Assembly: GCA_015501055.1 (NCBI GenBank)
Contig: JADNYV010000111.1
Coordinates: forward strand, 52,531-116,530
Direction: 5' to 3'
DNA from: Mucidula mucida
Lineage: Eukaryota; Basidiomycota; Agaricomycetes; Agaricales; Physalacriaceae
Length of the DNA: 64,000 bases
Made by a program: the position numbers and the translations under genes. Shown here piece after piece: positions 34,271-45,374 of the stretch (positions are counted from its first letter, which is position 1; every line of letters starts with the position of its first letter). A model generated the notes under the pieces. That model worked only from the letters and a program-made list of their open reading frames with translations. It was not told where the DNA came from and did not search any database.

Positions 34271-35638
34271 CTACCACTGACTGACCATTAGTCCGCCCTT
34301 TCTAAGCACATTCATCCCTTCGACAGTCGTCTCACTCAATCCTAACCCAAACCGCCTGCCCAAGACAACAGCCTCCAGCTTCTCCAACCGCTCAACCAAG
34401 TCGAGCACGCGCTCCTCACATGCATCATAACTCCAAACCAAATCCAACTTTCGCAGCTCGGGCAGCGACACAGTAGAAAGGAAAGCATTCGTGATACAAT
34501 GCTCCCTCGCCGGCTCATGGAGCGCCAGAGCACGGAGCTGAGGTGTACACACCAGGATATTCAGAACCGCTTCATCGTCGAGAGGAACGTTGACCAACGT
34601 GAGCTCTCTGAGCGAACACTCCGAGCGCTTCAACATCCCAACAAGGCTCGGAACGAAACGCGAATCCACAGCGCTGCCGTGTGCGATGGAAATGTCGACG
34701 ACCGTAAGAGAAGGAAGCGAAAATGCTCCCATAAACGTGCTATCCACAAGACGCGGGACAGACCTCATCGTCAACCTCGAAGCCGAAAGCGGGATCGATA
34801 TCCCAGCCCCAAACGCAGAGCCAAAGAAGCACTCTTCATCCATGACCAGTTCCTCCATCCCCTCGGCATCACGCAGACCCTCAAACAGCTCCCCACCAAA
34901 GAAATCTCTGATCACCACCGTCTTCAGCTGACCCCAAGCCACCACACACTCGCTTGGAGCCACACCACCAGGCGCATACTCCCTCAACCTCGGCGCATCC
35001 CAAAACGCCTTGCACTTCTCCACCTCCAACCCGCTACCAGCTACATCAAACCTCAGGATCTCCAACATCGACACGCCCACTTTCTTAATCCCTTTCAAGA
35101 CTTGAAGATCCTCCGACGAACACCGAATATCTGCCCGCTGCCACCTCGTCGCGTTCCGAAAAACTTGACGCAAACTCAGCGTGTGCTCGGATTCCCACTC
35201 ATCGCCTAGAATATCTATCTTCACGTCCAGCGGGGCATCGCGAGAGAGATGCAGGTACCACAATACCATTTCCAAGCGTCCTGTGCGTCTGATGTCCACG
35301 ACGATATGTGTCCAGAGTTCGGGGAGTGCGTGTGCAATAGAGCGCCATTCGCGAGAGACGAGGCTGAGGGAGAGCGCGGTGAGCCAGCGTTGGATGTCGT
35401 TACACGCGTATTGGAATATCATGATGATCAACTCGATAGGGAGGCCAGCGATCAAGGCTCCGGTGTGAAGAGCCATGGTGCAGTTGCCTTTGTTCGTAAG
35501 CGAGGACCCCCGGCTATGGGTGTCGACGGTTAAATTGGCGAGGCATTGAAACGGAGCCTTGGCTTGAGGAATGCCGGCAAAGGGTGGATGTTGGCTATAA
35601 GACGTGAATGCGGCTTGACATGAAGAGCATGATTTCAA
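34271..35638 (-). CDS. F-box protein with LRR-like C-terminal region
   Basis: 455 codons, single exon. After a poorly conserved first 54 residues, the F-box reads LPIELIIMIFQYA, then SLVSREWRSIAHALPELW, a standard mushroom F-box. The remainder has repeated leucine-rich strands (SLTVVDIS, LRELTLVNV, LRALALHEP, LRKLDLVW), typical of the LRR-like substrate-binding part. The start may really be the ATG at 35476, 12 residues before the F-box. Expected role: substrate adaptor of an SCF ubiquitin ligase. It looks intact. Confidence 0.82.
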   Translation of the reverse strand: MKSCSSCQAAFTSYSQHPPFAGIPQAKAPFQCLANLTVDTHSRGSSLTNKGNCTMALHTGALIAGLPIELIIMIFQYACNDIQRWLTALSLSLVSREWRSIAHALPELWTHIVVDIRRTGRLEMVLWYLHLSRDAPLDVKIDILGDEWESEHTLSLRQVFRNATRWQRADIRCSSEDLQVLKGIKKVGVSMLEILRFDVAGSGLEVEKCKAFWDAPRLREYAPGGVAPSECVVAWGQLKTVVIRDFFGGELFEGLRDAEGMEELVMDEECFFGSAFGAGISIPLSASRLTMRSVPRLVDSTFMGAFSLPSLTVVDISIAHGSAVDSRFVPSLVGMLKRSECSLRELTLVNVPLDDEAVLNILVCTPQLRALALHEPAREHCITNAFLSTVSLPELRKLDLVWSYDACEERVLDLVERLEKLEAVVLGRRFGLGLSETTVEGMNVLRKGGLMVSQW

Positions 35639-36269
35639 TGTCGATCTACAGGAGGATTAAAACGAATGCGCGGTACTTCGTACAAGCACATACTGGGCTG
35701 CCATAACTCGGAAGAATTAGACGGGGCAATTCAATTGTTGGGTCGTATGGAGAGAAAACTTTGTGGGGGGTCTCAACAAACGTCGGTGCTCCTCTATATA
35801 GTCGTCAAACGTGTCACGCCACTGCCGTTGTGGACGTGTGGCCGCCCATTGTGCTTCCCGATTTGGACGAAATGAAAGAAAGGCCACAGGTCCACAAAAA
35901 GACCAGCCGCGTGTTTCCATTTTTGGCGACTCGCCGCGTCCGTGGGAGATCCTACTGTGGATGTCAATTAAAAATCTGCAAACGATTCGGGACATGCATT
36001 GGAGCTTACCATGGTTCGGAGACCGACTGGACATTGAACGCCAATGCACGTTCCGCTGATCTAAGCTGCCGATGCATCCAGCGCAGTCAGAAGACTTAAC
36101 CCAACATGTTCAAGCGCGAATCAATGAAAAGAAATGTTTTTGAGAGCGCTTCTGCGACGACAGTATCGGAATCACCCACATCCCCATGTAAGCAGCTCCT
36201 TTGTATAGATAGTTGCAATTGTATGTATGCGTGTAGCTGACGCTTTGATGGAAATGGACCGGGATAGCG
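35639..36269. other. Intergenic region
   Basis: About 630 bp. Overlapping open frames on both strands carry no motif I recognise. Confidence 0.35.
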
Positions 36270-36540
36270 TCTCCAAAGACGAAGACAGCAACTCGTCTAG
36301 CTCCTTGGCACGAGTCCAGGAGCCGACGAGAGCATAAGAGTGGGGGTGATAATGCCGACTGATATGGGTGCGGCTGGGATTGACGAGGGCACACTAGAAG
36401 GGTGATTGAGTCTATGAGGGACGAAAATATAACATCGACTGATCCAAGTCGGATTTACAAGCGCGCATGCTAGATCGACAAGGCGGGATATGATCAGGTC
36501 GAGTAGCTCTGGGGTTATGCGCTCGAACCAGCCGGCGGTT
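36270..36540 (-). pseudogene. Decayed F-box fragment related to 29606-30094
   Basis: The + strand stretches AGCTCCTTGGCACGAGTC and AGTAGCTCTGGGGTTATGCG correspond to places in the F-box part of 29606-30094 read on the minus strand. Indels break the frame. A degenerate paralogue. Confidence 0.55.
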
Positions 36541-36727
36541 GTACCTAACCGGGGCTACGGCTGGGTCTGGGTCTGGGCTAATTACAGAATGAGCGCGTCA
36601 AGAACCTGCACCAAAACTGTCAGATTTACTGTACTACAAACGAAAAGAGGCCCTACCGTCAATGCCCGGTTTGAAACGCGAATATCTTCAGCCCTGCGTC
36701 CCGATTCGCCCTTCCTCCAGAACCACC

Positions 36728-37073
36728 ATGACCAGCATAATCGCAGTCAAAGGCTACGCAGACCTCCTCGTCGCTGTCCTCCTCACAGCCAACCCGAGCG
36801 CCATATACAACAACCCCATCACGTGCGCTGTCGGATCATACAACGGACTTGTATGGCGCTTTTCCTTCCAGACATTTGGAATTCATCGTCGTATTTATCC
36901 AGCACATCTCTGACGCGGCAGCCGCACCAGGATTCAACCAAGCTATCGCATGCATGACCGCCGCCGTTGGCGTTGGTCATATCGTGGCTGCTAGGTCAGG
37001 GCCCGCCGTGACACCGTCCATATTTGCGCGTTTTCTGCAATCTTTCGTGCAGAGGTGGCTGACTAGGGCCTAG
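36728..37073 (+). CDS. Small membrane protein of a conserved basidiomycete type
   Basis: Two exons, 36728-36850 and 36903-37073, with a 52-bp intron that changes frame exactly; 97 residues. The first exon has a hydrophobic helix (YADLLVAVLLTANPSAIY). The second has a small-residue-rich helix around AAPGFNQAIACMTAAVG and GHIVAARSG. Two membrane spans are likely. I recall similar short fungal proteins without known function. No signal peptide is evident. Confidence 0.65.
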
Positions 37074-38397
37074 CGGCGATGTGGGTGACGTGGGGCGTGC
37101 TTAGTATCGCGACATGCGTGGCGTCGAGGGAGCTGAGGAGCGCCACGGTGCTTTGGACGGGGTTGACCAACTGATATTGGCGGGCGTGTAACATTGGAGC
37201 GACCCCTCAGCGATAAAAAAGATGTAGGCGCCACCTGGCAGCAGCATTAGACTGGAGTGAAGCATCATTTGATGGACGACGCACCAAGTCGAGGAGGACA
37301 ACATTAAGCAGTCGAAATGATTGGGGCATAGACAGTCTGTACCGTGATATCATTGTATACACCATTAACAAGGCGGAGAAGCCTCACCTGCATCTTCCTC
37401 ATGCGCGCAGTAAGCTCGTCCGTTTGTGACCACGAGTTCCATGCTAGTCGCGTTGAATCATCCTCTCTACGCGCGAACATAGGATTCCTGGCCGTCGCCG
37501 TACGTAAAACCATGCTTGAGCGTATCCACGAAAGCTTCGGGATATTATACGGCGCGTGGGTGAAACAGATTTCCAAGAGTTGTTGATCATGGTAGGAAGA
37601 CCGAGGCAATGTGGCTGTGCTGCTGATGGATCCATCACTCTACCATTCCTTTTCTCCACTTGAACCTGAGGCCTGAGAGCTTATATTCCTGCAGCAAAAA
37701 GGAAATGCTCCTACACTCTAATATCGAAAGCGTGCAGTAATCAGTGGAGTTTATACGTATATTCTTTTCAGCGCCTCAGCATCCTGAGATCGCGCAACCT
37801 AGAATGCGATTTAAACAAACCGTTGATACCATCATTGAGAAAAGTGTGTCAGATGCGCTTTCCAGACGGACAGATTGTCGTCATCTCTGGAATTGGCGAT
37901 GAGAAAGTAGTGGACCGATCATCCCAGCGAGGTTATTGAGAGTAGTTCAGTACATGGCTCCGCAAGAGGAAGAGTGTAAAGAGCTCTGGAGAGAGTACTC
38001 TATAGGAATCAGCACATGCTGAAATGTCGAACACGTTGGTGGAAGATAAGCCGTTTCGGTGGATGCCGAGCTCTTCAAGGGACTGACTGGATTTCGAAAT
38101 GAAAGCGTACTTCATCATCATAGAAGCATAGCGGTACTCACTGACTGTCATCTGCTCGCAAGCCTTGCGACCCTAGGGTTAACGGTTAGGGAAGAAGGAT
38201 CGGCGTCTGCCGGTTCCTTGTTCTCAATTCTCAACCACCATCATCAAAAAACCCAAGCCGCTTCCTGACCAGGCATTTTGTTCTGTATCCGGAGGCTTCA
38301 CGTCTTACAACTTATTGGCATCGGCAGATTTACCCCCAGCTTGAAAACCCAACAAGGCAAGTTCGTCATCATCGTCTGTCATTCCCCTTGTTCTCAG
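37074..38397. other. Region without a supported gene
   Basis: About 1.3 kb. Minus-strand frames at 37101-37304 and 37304-37609 can be joined by a 51-bp intron-like sequence, and one holds a hydrophobic stretch, but a stop follows and I cannot assign a family. Possibly a decayed membrane-protein gene. 37674-38270 shows nothing clear. Confidence 0.3.
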
Positions 38398-39646
38398 ATG
38401 GACTCTCGTAGCAGAAAAATGTCCCCGCCTTTCGCGGCAGCAGTCTTTCCCCAGGAGCTGTTAGACAGAACAATCGACGAGCTTGCGACAACAGACCGAC
38501 TTGGAGCTCTCCAGGCCGAGTCGCGCGACGCTCTCATTGCATGCTCTGTCGCCTCTCACTCATTCCGCCCCCGAACCATCCGTCATCTCTTCCGCCGATT
38601 CAACCCTGCCAATGTCGGCCCTCTTGATGAACCCGACGGTTGGGACAAACTCGCTGAGCTGCTATCCAAGTCACCTCACATCGTCCGCTCCGTAACCACT
38701 ATCGTCCTCCAATCCATAGGAGGTCCGCAGAGTGCTTCGCGGGCCCAAGCCACTCATGTCATGTCCTTGTTTGTGCGCGTCAGGCGCGTCGAGATATGGG
38801 GTACTGCGCTCGATCATTGGACACCCACCGTTACGGGTATCTTCGCAGACAAGACTATCACGCACGTCCTTTTCAACAGTGTTCCATTTTACAGTTTCCA
38901 GAATTTCGTCTCTTGCGGCGCGACATGTCTACCCAACGCAGAGAATCTTGAGCTCAAGAGCCTCGGAATGGATTATGACATTCCCAGCCTTGCGCTTACA
39001 TCGGAATTTCAGGCCGACACGACAACTCTTCGTCTTCCTGCCTTGAAGACGCTGTCGTGTTCTGTCTCCAACATGTCTCGATTCTTTGATGGTGTCGCCG
39101 ACGGAACTATTGAAATACCGCATCTGGAGAGCCTGAAACTGTCCTACTTATCAATGCAGGCGGCATGCTTTGGTCCGCTGCTTCAAAAAGCTCCTCTCCG
39201 AGCACTCGAGTTAAAAGATGTGCAATTCCATGATTCGCCCCGAACGCGTGAGTGCCTCTCTCGAGTCTCCTCTTTTCGGTAAATGTAACATTTCTGTTCG
39301 AACAGGCCTGCCTCCATTGTCTCTTCGCCACCTCGGGACATTGCACATCAGCTATTCTTACTTCAAATGGCTCTGTGAATCCATTCCGTTAGGAATGCCA
39401 CAGCTTCAGACAGTTACCGTGCGGTTTTCTCGACCATATCAAGGCACGAAGCCTTCAGTGTTTAAGCTGTTCGAGAACTTGGCTACTACATATCTTCCTG
39501 GACTCGAGGTTTTCCGCCTCGAAGATTACAGCGCAAAGTCGAAACGTACTATCGCCCATGATTGCCCGGGGCTTGTAGCGCGCGGTATTCTGCTGTGGGG
39601 CGTCGAAAAGGAGGTGATAGGCAAGGCCAGAGGAGGACGGCGGTAG
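38398..39646 (+). CDS. F-box-like protein
   Basis: Two exons, 38398-39247 and 39306-39646, with a 58-bp intron; 396 residues. N-terminal motif FPQELLDRTIDELA, then ALIACSVASHSFRPRTIRHLF, is the F-box variant common in mushrooms. The rest has leucine-rich strands (LPNAENLELKSL, LPALKTLSCSV, IPHLESLKLSYL, PLRALELKDV, LRHLGTLHIS), an LRR-like surface. The ATG at 38398 is chosen because it lies shortly before the F-box; the frame is open further upstream. The gene appears intact and would act as an SCF adaptor. Confidence 0.82.
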
Positions 39647-39805
39647 CGATTCGGATCACAAGCAACAACGAGAAATGGCGGAGTCTGATACGTTAAGACG
39701 AAGGAGACGTTGATTATTCATAGGAGTACTTCAATAACTACAATGTTCACTTCAGTACCGAACCTGCAGTCGCTGTACAAATATAGTTTTGAAAGAAGGG
39801 AAGGG

Positions 39806-40903
39806 TTATTGATTCAGCTCCTGTTCTTCCATCCGCGATATGCATCCCATCATCTGCAAATAACGAGCCGCAGACGAACAAACACCCTTCCCTTTCGCAC
39901 CCACAAACATATCAAGCGTCACCTCTCCGACCTTCCCTTTCTCATACGCCTCAAGGTACCCCAACACAGTTTTCAGCTTCATACCTGTTGCTGTACACAG
40001 GGCGTCCACCGTCAAGTGATTGGACAAAGAGCGTTGAACGCCCAACATCGTCTGCGCACGCCCGTTCGCCACCAAGAGTTCTGGGTGTACGAAGTACCTG
40101 TAATGCTTGCCGACAAAGTGTACTCGCGGACACGCCAGCGTACATGCTACATTGGGATTAGACAGTTCGAGGCCGATGCGTGGCGACGTGTAGATAGTCG
40201 AGAGTCGTTTCTCTTTCGACGGCGCAAGATACATGTAAGCCCGGCCAGCATCGAAGCATTCTGGAATATTCAATGCGCCGATGTTTCCATCCCACCTTTC
40301 CGTGACCAGTGATGAGATGGAAGTTGCGCCGCTGAGCGCCAGAATGTGGTTTACGAGAAGCGACGGTCCAGATGTAACTTTCTCGGTGGACTGGTCGCGG
40401 ACGGTTCGGAGCAGAATGCCCCCTCGAGAAGTGGAGGTTCTGGGAGCAACGGAAGTACTTTCCGTCTCCTTTACGGTCAAGAAATAGGACGACGTGACTG
40501 GGGAGGAGTTTTTGCCCAAGGTCAGATCAAGACCTTTACGCGTTCCTCCCCGATATCCGGTGGATCCCACAATGACATGCGAGTCGTCGCCATCCTTTGA
40601 TCGTCGTGGAGTACGATGAAAGTACCTAGTCATCATCATCATTATCGCACACAAAGAACAAAACCCTTGTTCTTACCAATTGCCTGCAATCCTCTGCTCC
40701 TCGCTCCCATGCGTAAATGCGTCACGATGCAGTTCCGACCAGAAATAAAACTCGACTTCCATGGGTTCTAATATAGTCTCCTTTCCGGACTCTGAGCGCA
40801 CGACAATGTCATACTCGTGCAAGAGTGCGGCGGCAATGGCGTCGAACCGACCAAGCAAGGCGTCTACGTCGGATAAAGCGGAGAGGTCCAGTAGTGTAGA
40901 CAA
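39806..40903 (-). CDS. Conserved protein, possibly related to methylpurine-DNA glycosylases
   Basis: Exons 40903-40677 (5' end uncertain) and 40625-39806, joined by a 51-bp intron; about 350 residues. The upstream frame is open to an ATG at 41038 but contains one TGA at 40975-40973, so either a stop mutation has arisen or the start is spliced differently. Conserved stretches are PMEVEFYFW, DAFTHGSEEQRIAGNW, YFHRTP, YRGGTRKGLDLTLG, RGGILLRTV and GPSLLVNHIL. The order of an E-x-Y pair, a small Gly-rich loop and GGILLR is faintly like methylpurine-DNA glycosylases, but this is weak. A basic NPKRPRAK upstream could be a nuclear signal. A truncated copy lies at 3416-4168. Confidence 0.6.
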
Positions 40904-41214
40904 GTCATCTGAAGTCGCTGGAGATGGCAGTGAAGGGAATTTAGCTCGTGGGCGTTTGGGGTTCGGGGCTCCTCAGGAGTTATCATCATCGGAGTCCATA
41001 CGCGCGAGTATATTGTCCGAGGACGCTCGGCTCCTCATCAGCAAATGATTTTTTGGCGACGAAGTTGTCTTTACGAGCCGTGAGTCCATCCTGGTTGATA
41101 GAGGGAAGGGGATGCTTGTCAATGTCGACGTCAAACGCCAACATGATTGTGGCTGTGCAACTGTTTGTTTTTAAAATCCTGCAGTTCTGATTCGTGAGAT
41201 CGCCTTCTTCAGAC

Positions 41215-41617
41215 CCCGAGCGGAATGGTGCGCCCAGTCGCGCTGTACTCGACCCAGGAAGGTGTGGCAGACATTGCGAACAACCCACAACTGCCATGTA
41301 ATCATTATGAGTCAGGCATCTGATAAGCGTTTTAGGCTGCCGTGCAGGGCGCCGCAGTAGTGATCGGAGGTGCCTTGCAAGTGCTGAATGGTTGGAAGCG
41401 TGAGCAACGGAGGACCGACCCGCTCGCCCTGCTCACGGCATTCGGAGACAGCTTCCCGGGCTGCGCTATGAACCTCGAAGACATCATGCTGGACGCGCCG
41501 TATCATGTCATGGAGATCAATGCCCTAGTCAAGTGTCCCATTGCCCTCGAGAGAGTCGGAATGAGGGGGTTGTATTTCCTCATGCACATGAGAGCAGGCG
41601 AGAGGACGAGCGCTTGA
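41215..41617 (+). pseudogene. Fragment of the 30291-31175 gene family
   Basis: 41342-41617 reads ALQVLNGWKREQ and KCPIALERVGMRGLYFLMHM, matching the intact gene, then ends early at a stop. The N-terminal half is absent. The preceding 100 bp (41215-41320) match 29530-29650, so the fragment arrived as part of a larger rearranged segment. Confidence 0.75.
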
Positions 41618-42789
41618 CGTTTGTAAGCGTAACAAGCTGAGAAGGAGGTGATCGAAGGGGGGCGGACAGGAAGCTATGTCTACAGATTCCAGGGGGGTCT
41701 CCATCAGCGACGGTCCAGCAGATTACGCCGCGGCCTGCTCGAGGTCAATGGGCCACACAACTGTGAACATAGCAGAGTGTCGGTACGAAATGCAGTGCTC
41801 CCAAAACGGCAACACAAAGCAAGCGCGTGGGAGGACGAAAAACGGTCTCTGTGCGAATAGATCTGTCTTTCTCACAGATGAATGCGAAAGGAGCTAGCCC
41901 CCAAGGAAGTCGAAAACATACCATCAGCATTTTTGGATGTCGGAGTCAGTCCGAAGTAGCAAGTACACTTGGCCACGTCAGACACATCAATTGCTCGAGA
42001 CAGTAAAGTTATCGTCAGTCGGTAAGTCCAGGCTAGGACGCGCCACCGAGCCTAGTAATGAGAGTAGGACGAAAAGTCGACACGTGGTCTTCGGCTTAAC
42101 CCGATCTCCTACTCTTAACGTCGACGTCGTCAAACTTGCATCTGCCGTAGCCTTGATCTACAGTCCGTAATACGCAGTGAATGTCATCTGATATTCACCT
42201 GGGTGATCGTGCATGAAAATGCGCGGCCAAACACAAAGCAAGCTATATCGTGCTCTTTGGTTGGAATACCCCTAAAGCTCTCCTTCTCCAAAAATAGGAT
42301 ACTTTTCAATACCAGACTTCGATACCAGCTCTTCTACAAAATACTTACGCTTGTCCATAGAACAATCAATCCACGTGGGCACCCTCGAGATTGGACAAAC
42401 CCGATGCCCTCAAACCTGCTATAATAGCACATACGCCCGGTGTCCTCCTTCACATGCGATTCCTGAAACTCCGGAACTACCGACTCATGCCGCAATTTCA
42501 CCGATCCGTTACGCTCCTGCTTGAAGTCACATCCCCTCTCCAATGTCTTTGTCTCTCTAGACGTCCATCTGTCCTAATATCACGGCGCGCCTCCTACCCA
42601 CCCGCACGACCGTTGAACATCTTTCATGAACCCGGATGTCTCTCAAAAACCCATCAAGTCTTTCTTCTTCGACTCATGAAACTTGATCGGGTGCCGCCCA
42701 GATGGCAGCTCAATCAACCTCCCCATGTCATACAGCAACGCCTTACATCCCGCCTCGCTCCCATCCTCCTCGCAGGTGTCCACTTAGCG
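41618..42789. other. Intergenic region
   Basis: About 1.2 kb; no gene recognised. The long frames covering 42391-42790 lack protein-like composition before about 42800. Confidence 0.35.
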
Positions 42790-43200
42790 CGCATGCTAAG
42801 TTTGCCCTCCCAGACCGCCGACGCGTATCGCAAAGGGCCACCGCAAAACCCGACCATATACTTCGACTATCCCGGCTTCAAGAACTAGGGCGTTCCCATG
42901 AAAGCATTCGGTGCCGCAAAGCCTGCCATCATCGGCGCGAAGGACACTGTGTTCACGAAGCCAGGCGTTCTCAGGATAACCTTCCACATACTGATTAGTT
43001 CCTTCTCTTTCATTGTTCTCGCATTTTGCTGATTGTTCGCGCAGTGTCACGGATGTCTCCATTTCGAGTGGTACCGTTCTGTCGACGTCAACACCAAGAC
43101 GGGGCCCATAACGAGGGCCTAGCTTGGGTACGTTGTCGCTGGAAACAATATGCGCTTCATCGAAGTACACTCGTTGTTTATATTGCTACGCATGGTCTCA
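42790..43200 (+). pseudogene. Decayed fragment of a conserved basidiomycete protein
   Basis: The + strand reads YFDYPGFKN, a TAG, then VPMKAFGAAKPAII and KPGVLRITFHI. After an intron-like stretch ending at about 43043 it reads WYRSVDVNTKTGPITRA, a TAG, then LGYVVAG. The phrase NGPITRA with a following helix is one I associate with a large family of uncharacterised basidiomycete proteins. Two stops, both one step from CAG, make it non-functional. Open frames on the opposite strand (42796-43170) are shadows. Confidence 0.45.
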
Positions 43201-43805
43201 AAGTAAACTCAATACAAAGCTATTAATGCTGCAGAGAGACCATGGAAAGTGGGTGCTGATGGTATTCAAATGAAAAACCTTGTTATCCTACGGTTTGGAA
43301 CGTATACGAAAACTCGTGGCAAGCGGAAATCGCCGCCGACTTATGATCAAGTACTTATGCGTTTTCACTGGGGGACTGAGGATTCCTAGATTCGTCGTTT
43401 GTACTTTACTACCTTTAGACTAATTGCAGAGGTTACGACGAAACTACTTACAAGCGGGTCCTTTCGTCTTGTTAGGGTGTCAGCGTATTCCTGAACTTGG
43501 GTGAACAGACGACCTAACAAGCGTTTGATGCAAGAACGACAAGGCGCAGATCATGAATAAATTGTGAATCAATGTTGAGGAGGAACAATTTCAAATTTAT
43601 CGATCAAACCACATGAGAACGTCAATCGTCTCTTGCTTTTGACCATCACGGCCGATTTCCACCGGCGGACAAGTCGCGTTAATCCTTGCCACACGTCTCC
43701 ACCACGTTCTTCTTCGAGTATTAAGTGGTCTGTGTAACTTTTAAGGTTTTGCACGTCAAAGTATGGTCACTATGGTGCGTGTATACATTTGCGCATTCCT
43801 AATAT
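43201..43805. other. Intergenic region
   Basis: About 600 bp, AT-richer than its neighbours; nothing recognised. Confidence 0.4.
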
Positions 43806-45374
43806 CTATTTACCGTAATTCGTCAAACCATTTATGGCTTGTGATACCATGTTGACGACCTTGTGCAGTGATTCTCGTACTGCATCATCCAAGATAAACC
43901 CAAGCTTCCCGACCCATCGATCAGGATGGAATGTCCTCTGGGCCCTCGACACTATCTCGCTGTATCTCTCTGCGGAGAGAATTTTCCTAGCGTAAAGAAA
44001 AAATGCTTCAACGTCCTCCCACTCAAAATTCTCCGGCGCCAATTCCCCAAGGACAGGCCACGGAACGCTCCAAAACGTCAGCGGTTGTTCCGCAGAGAAC
44101 GTCACGTCCTGAAACTCCTCCAGCAGCTCGACAAACCGATTGAGTGCCTTGGCGTTCGTCCACACTCCGCGATTGGCGTAGTATCGGGTTCGGGAAATTG
44201 ATTGATGCCGAAGCATTTCGTCGACAGAGGCTTTCCTCCAGCGTTCATAGGCCTGTCTCTTCCTGTTCCTGTCTCTCTGCTTCCCTTCTCCTCAATTCAT
44301 CGTCAGATCGTCGTTTCGTCGCTTCCTCGGCTTCTCGTGCACGCCTCTCCTCTGCATTTCTCTTTTCTCTTGCGTTATCCTCAGCTTCCCGCGCACGCTT
44401 CTCCTCTGAACGCTTCTGTTCTCTCGCTGCCTGCTCATCCTTCTTCTTCAACTCTTCCTCACGCATCCTCGCTAACCTCTCCCGTGTCAGTGCTGTCTCT
44501 TTTCGGCCTCAACTTCATCCTCGTCCTTCCAGACTAACTGCTCGTCAGCAATTTCCTGGCCGTGAGTTGACCAGCGCTTGTTTGCCAGCTCGAGTTGTCG
44601 CTGAAGCGTCTGGATTTGAGATGTCTGGGTCGCGCTCTGCGTCCTCAAGGCATCGACAGTCGTGTTCATGGCAGCAACTTCGCCGAGGAGGGCATCCCGC
44701 ATTGACGTGACATCGCATAGCTTTTTTCGTGCGACCGCTAGTATGGCCCGCCCCGTTCGGATAGACTGGACTTTCCGATCCAAATCCGTCGTCAGTCTTT
44801 GTTTCTCGTCGAGCGCATCTTTGAGCCTAGTATTTAGCCCGTCCACCGTCTCCGCCGCGCGCATCCGGCTTGTCTTCTCCTGTTGAAGTCCAAGTTCCGC
44901 TGATACGCGAAGCTTCCTGTCGATTGCGCTCTGGGCCCTCGTAGTGTCCAGGTCCCCATCCAAAGAAATAATCTTTGCCCGCAGCTCATCCGTCTTCAAC
45001 AACAAGATGGCCTCCTTCTCGTCCCATACCTTCCGTGCCGACGCCATGTCCTTCTCCATAATATCTCGATCGCGTAATGTAGTACAGAGCTGCGCCTCCA
45101 AATCGAGCAGTCTTTGTGTTTGAACGCGACTGTCATCTTCGGCGGTCTGGGCGGCCGCTTCGAGCTGCGTGAGAAGTAGAGCATTTGGTGCGCCGAGGTC
45201 GGCTATCCTCTGCGATAGATACTCCTTCGTCGTTGCTAATGCGTCAAGCCGGGCGGCCAATGTCTCCCTGTGACCCTCGATATCCCGGATCGTTGTCCGC
45301 TCCCAGTCGAGCTCCGCTTTAAGTGATGCAGCCCGAAAAGACGCGGCCTCCGAATCCATGCATTGACGCTCCAA
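43806..45374 (-). CDS. Long coiled-coil protein with C-terminal J-like domain, frame interrupted
   Basis: Three adjoining minus-strand frames make one protein plan. 45374-44487 is a heptad-rich coiled coil of about 295 residues (Leu, Glu, Arg, Ala). 44466-44245 is almost only Lys, Glu, Arg and Ala. 44216-43806 is a globular end with SAERYSEIVSRAQRTFHPDRW, a J-domain-like helix seen at the end of many mushroom coiled-coil proteins. The first and third frames are the same phase and the middle one is shifted, so two compensating indels near 44500 and 44260 would explain it. The start is also unclear: no ATG lies in frame before codon 6. Either a recent pseudogene or sequence error. Confidence 0.6.

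Noticed and set aside
34499..35209. 236-codon plus-strand frame
   Set aside because: It is antisense to the F-box gene at 34271-35638, and its Arg/His-rich composition is a shadow effect.
42796..43170. 124-codon minus-strand frame
   Set aside because: The + strand carries conserved-family words interrupted by stops, which explains the region better.
44144..44710. 188-codon plus-strand frame rich in Ser, Leu and Arg
   Set aside because: It is the reverse image of the charged coiled-coil gene; its composition follows from that.
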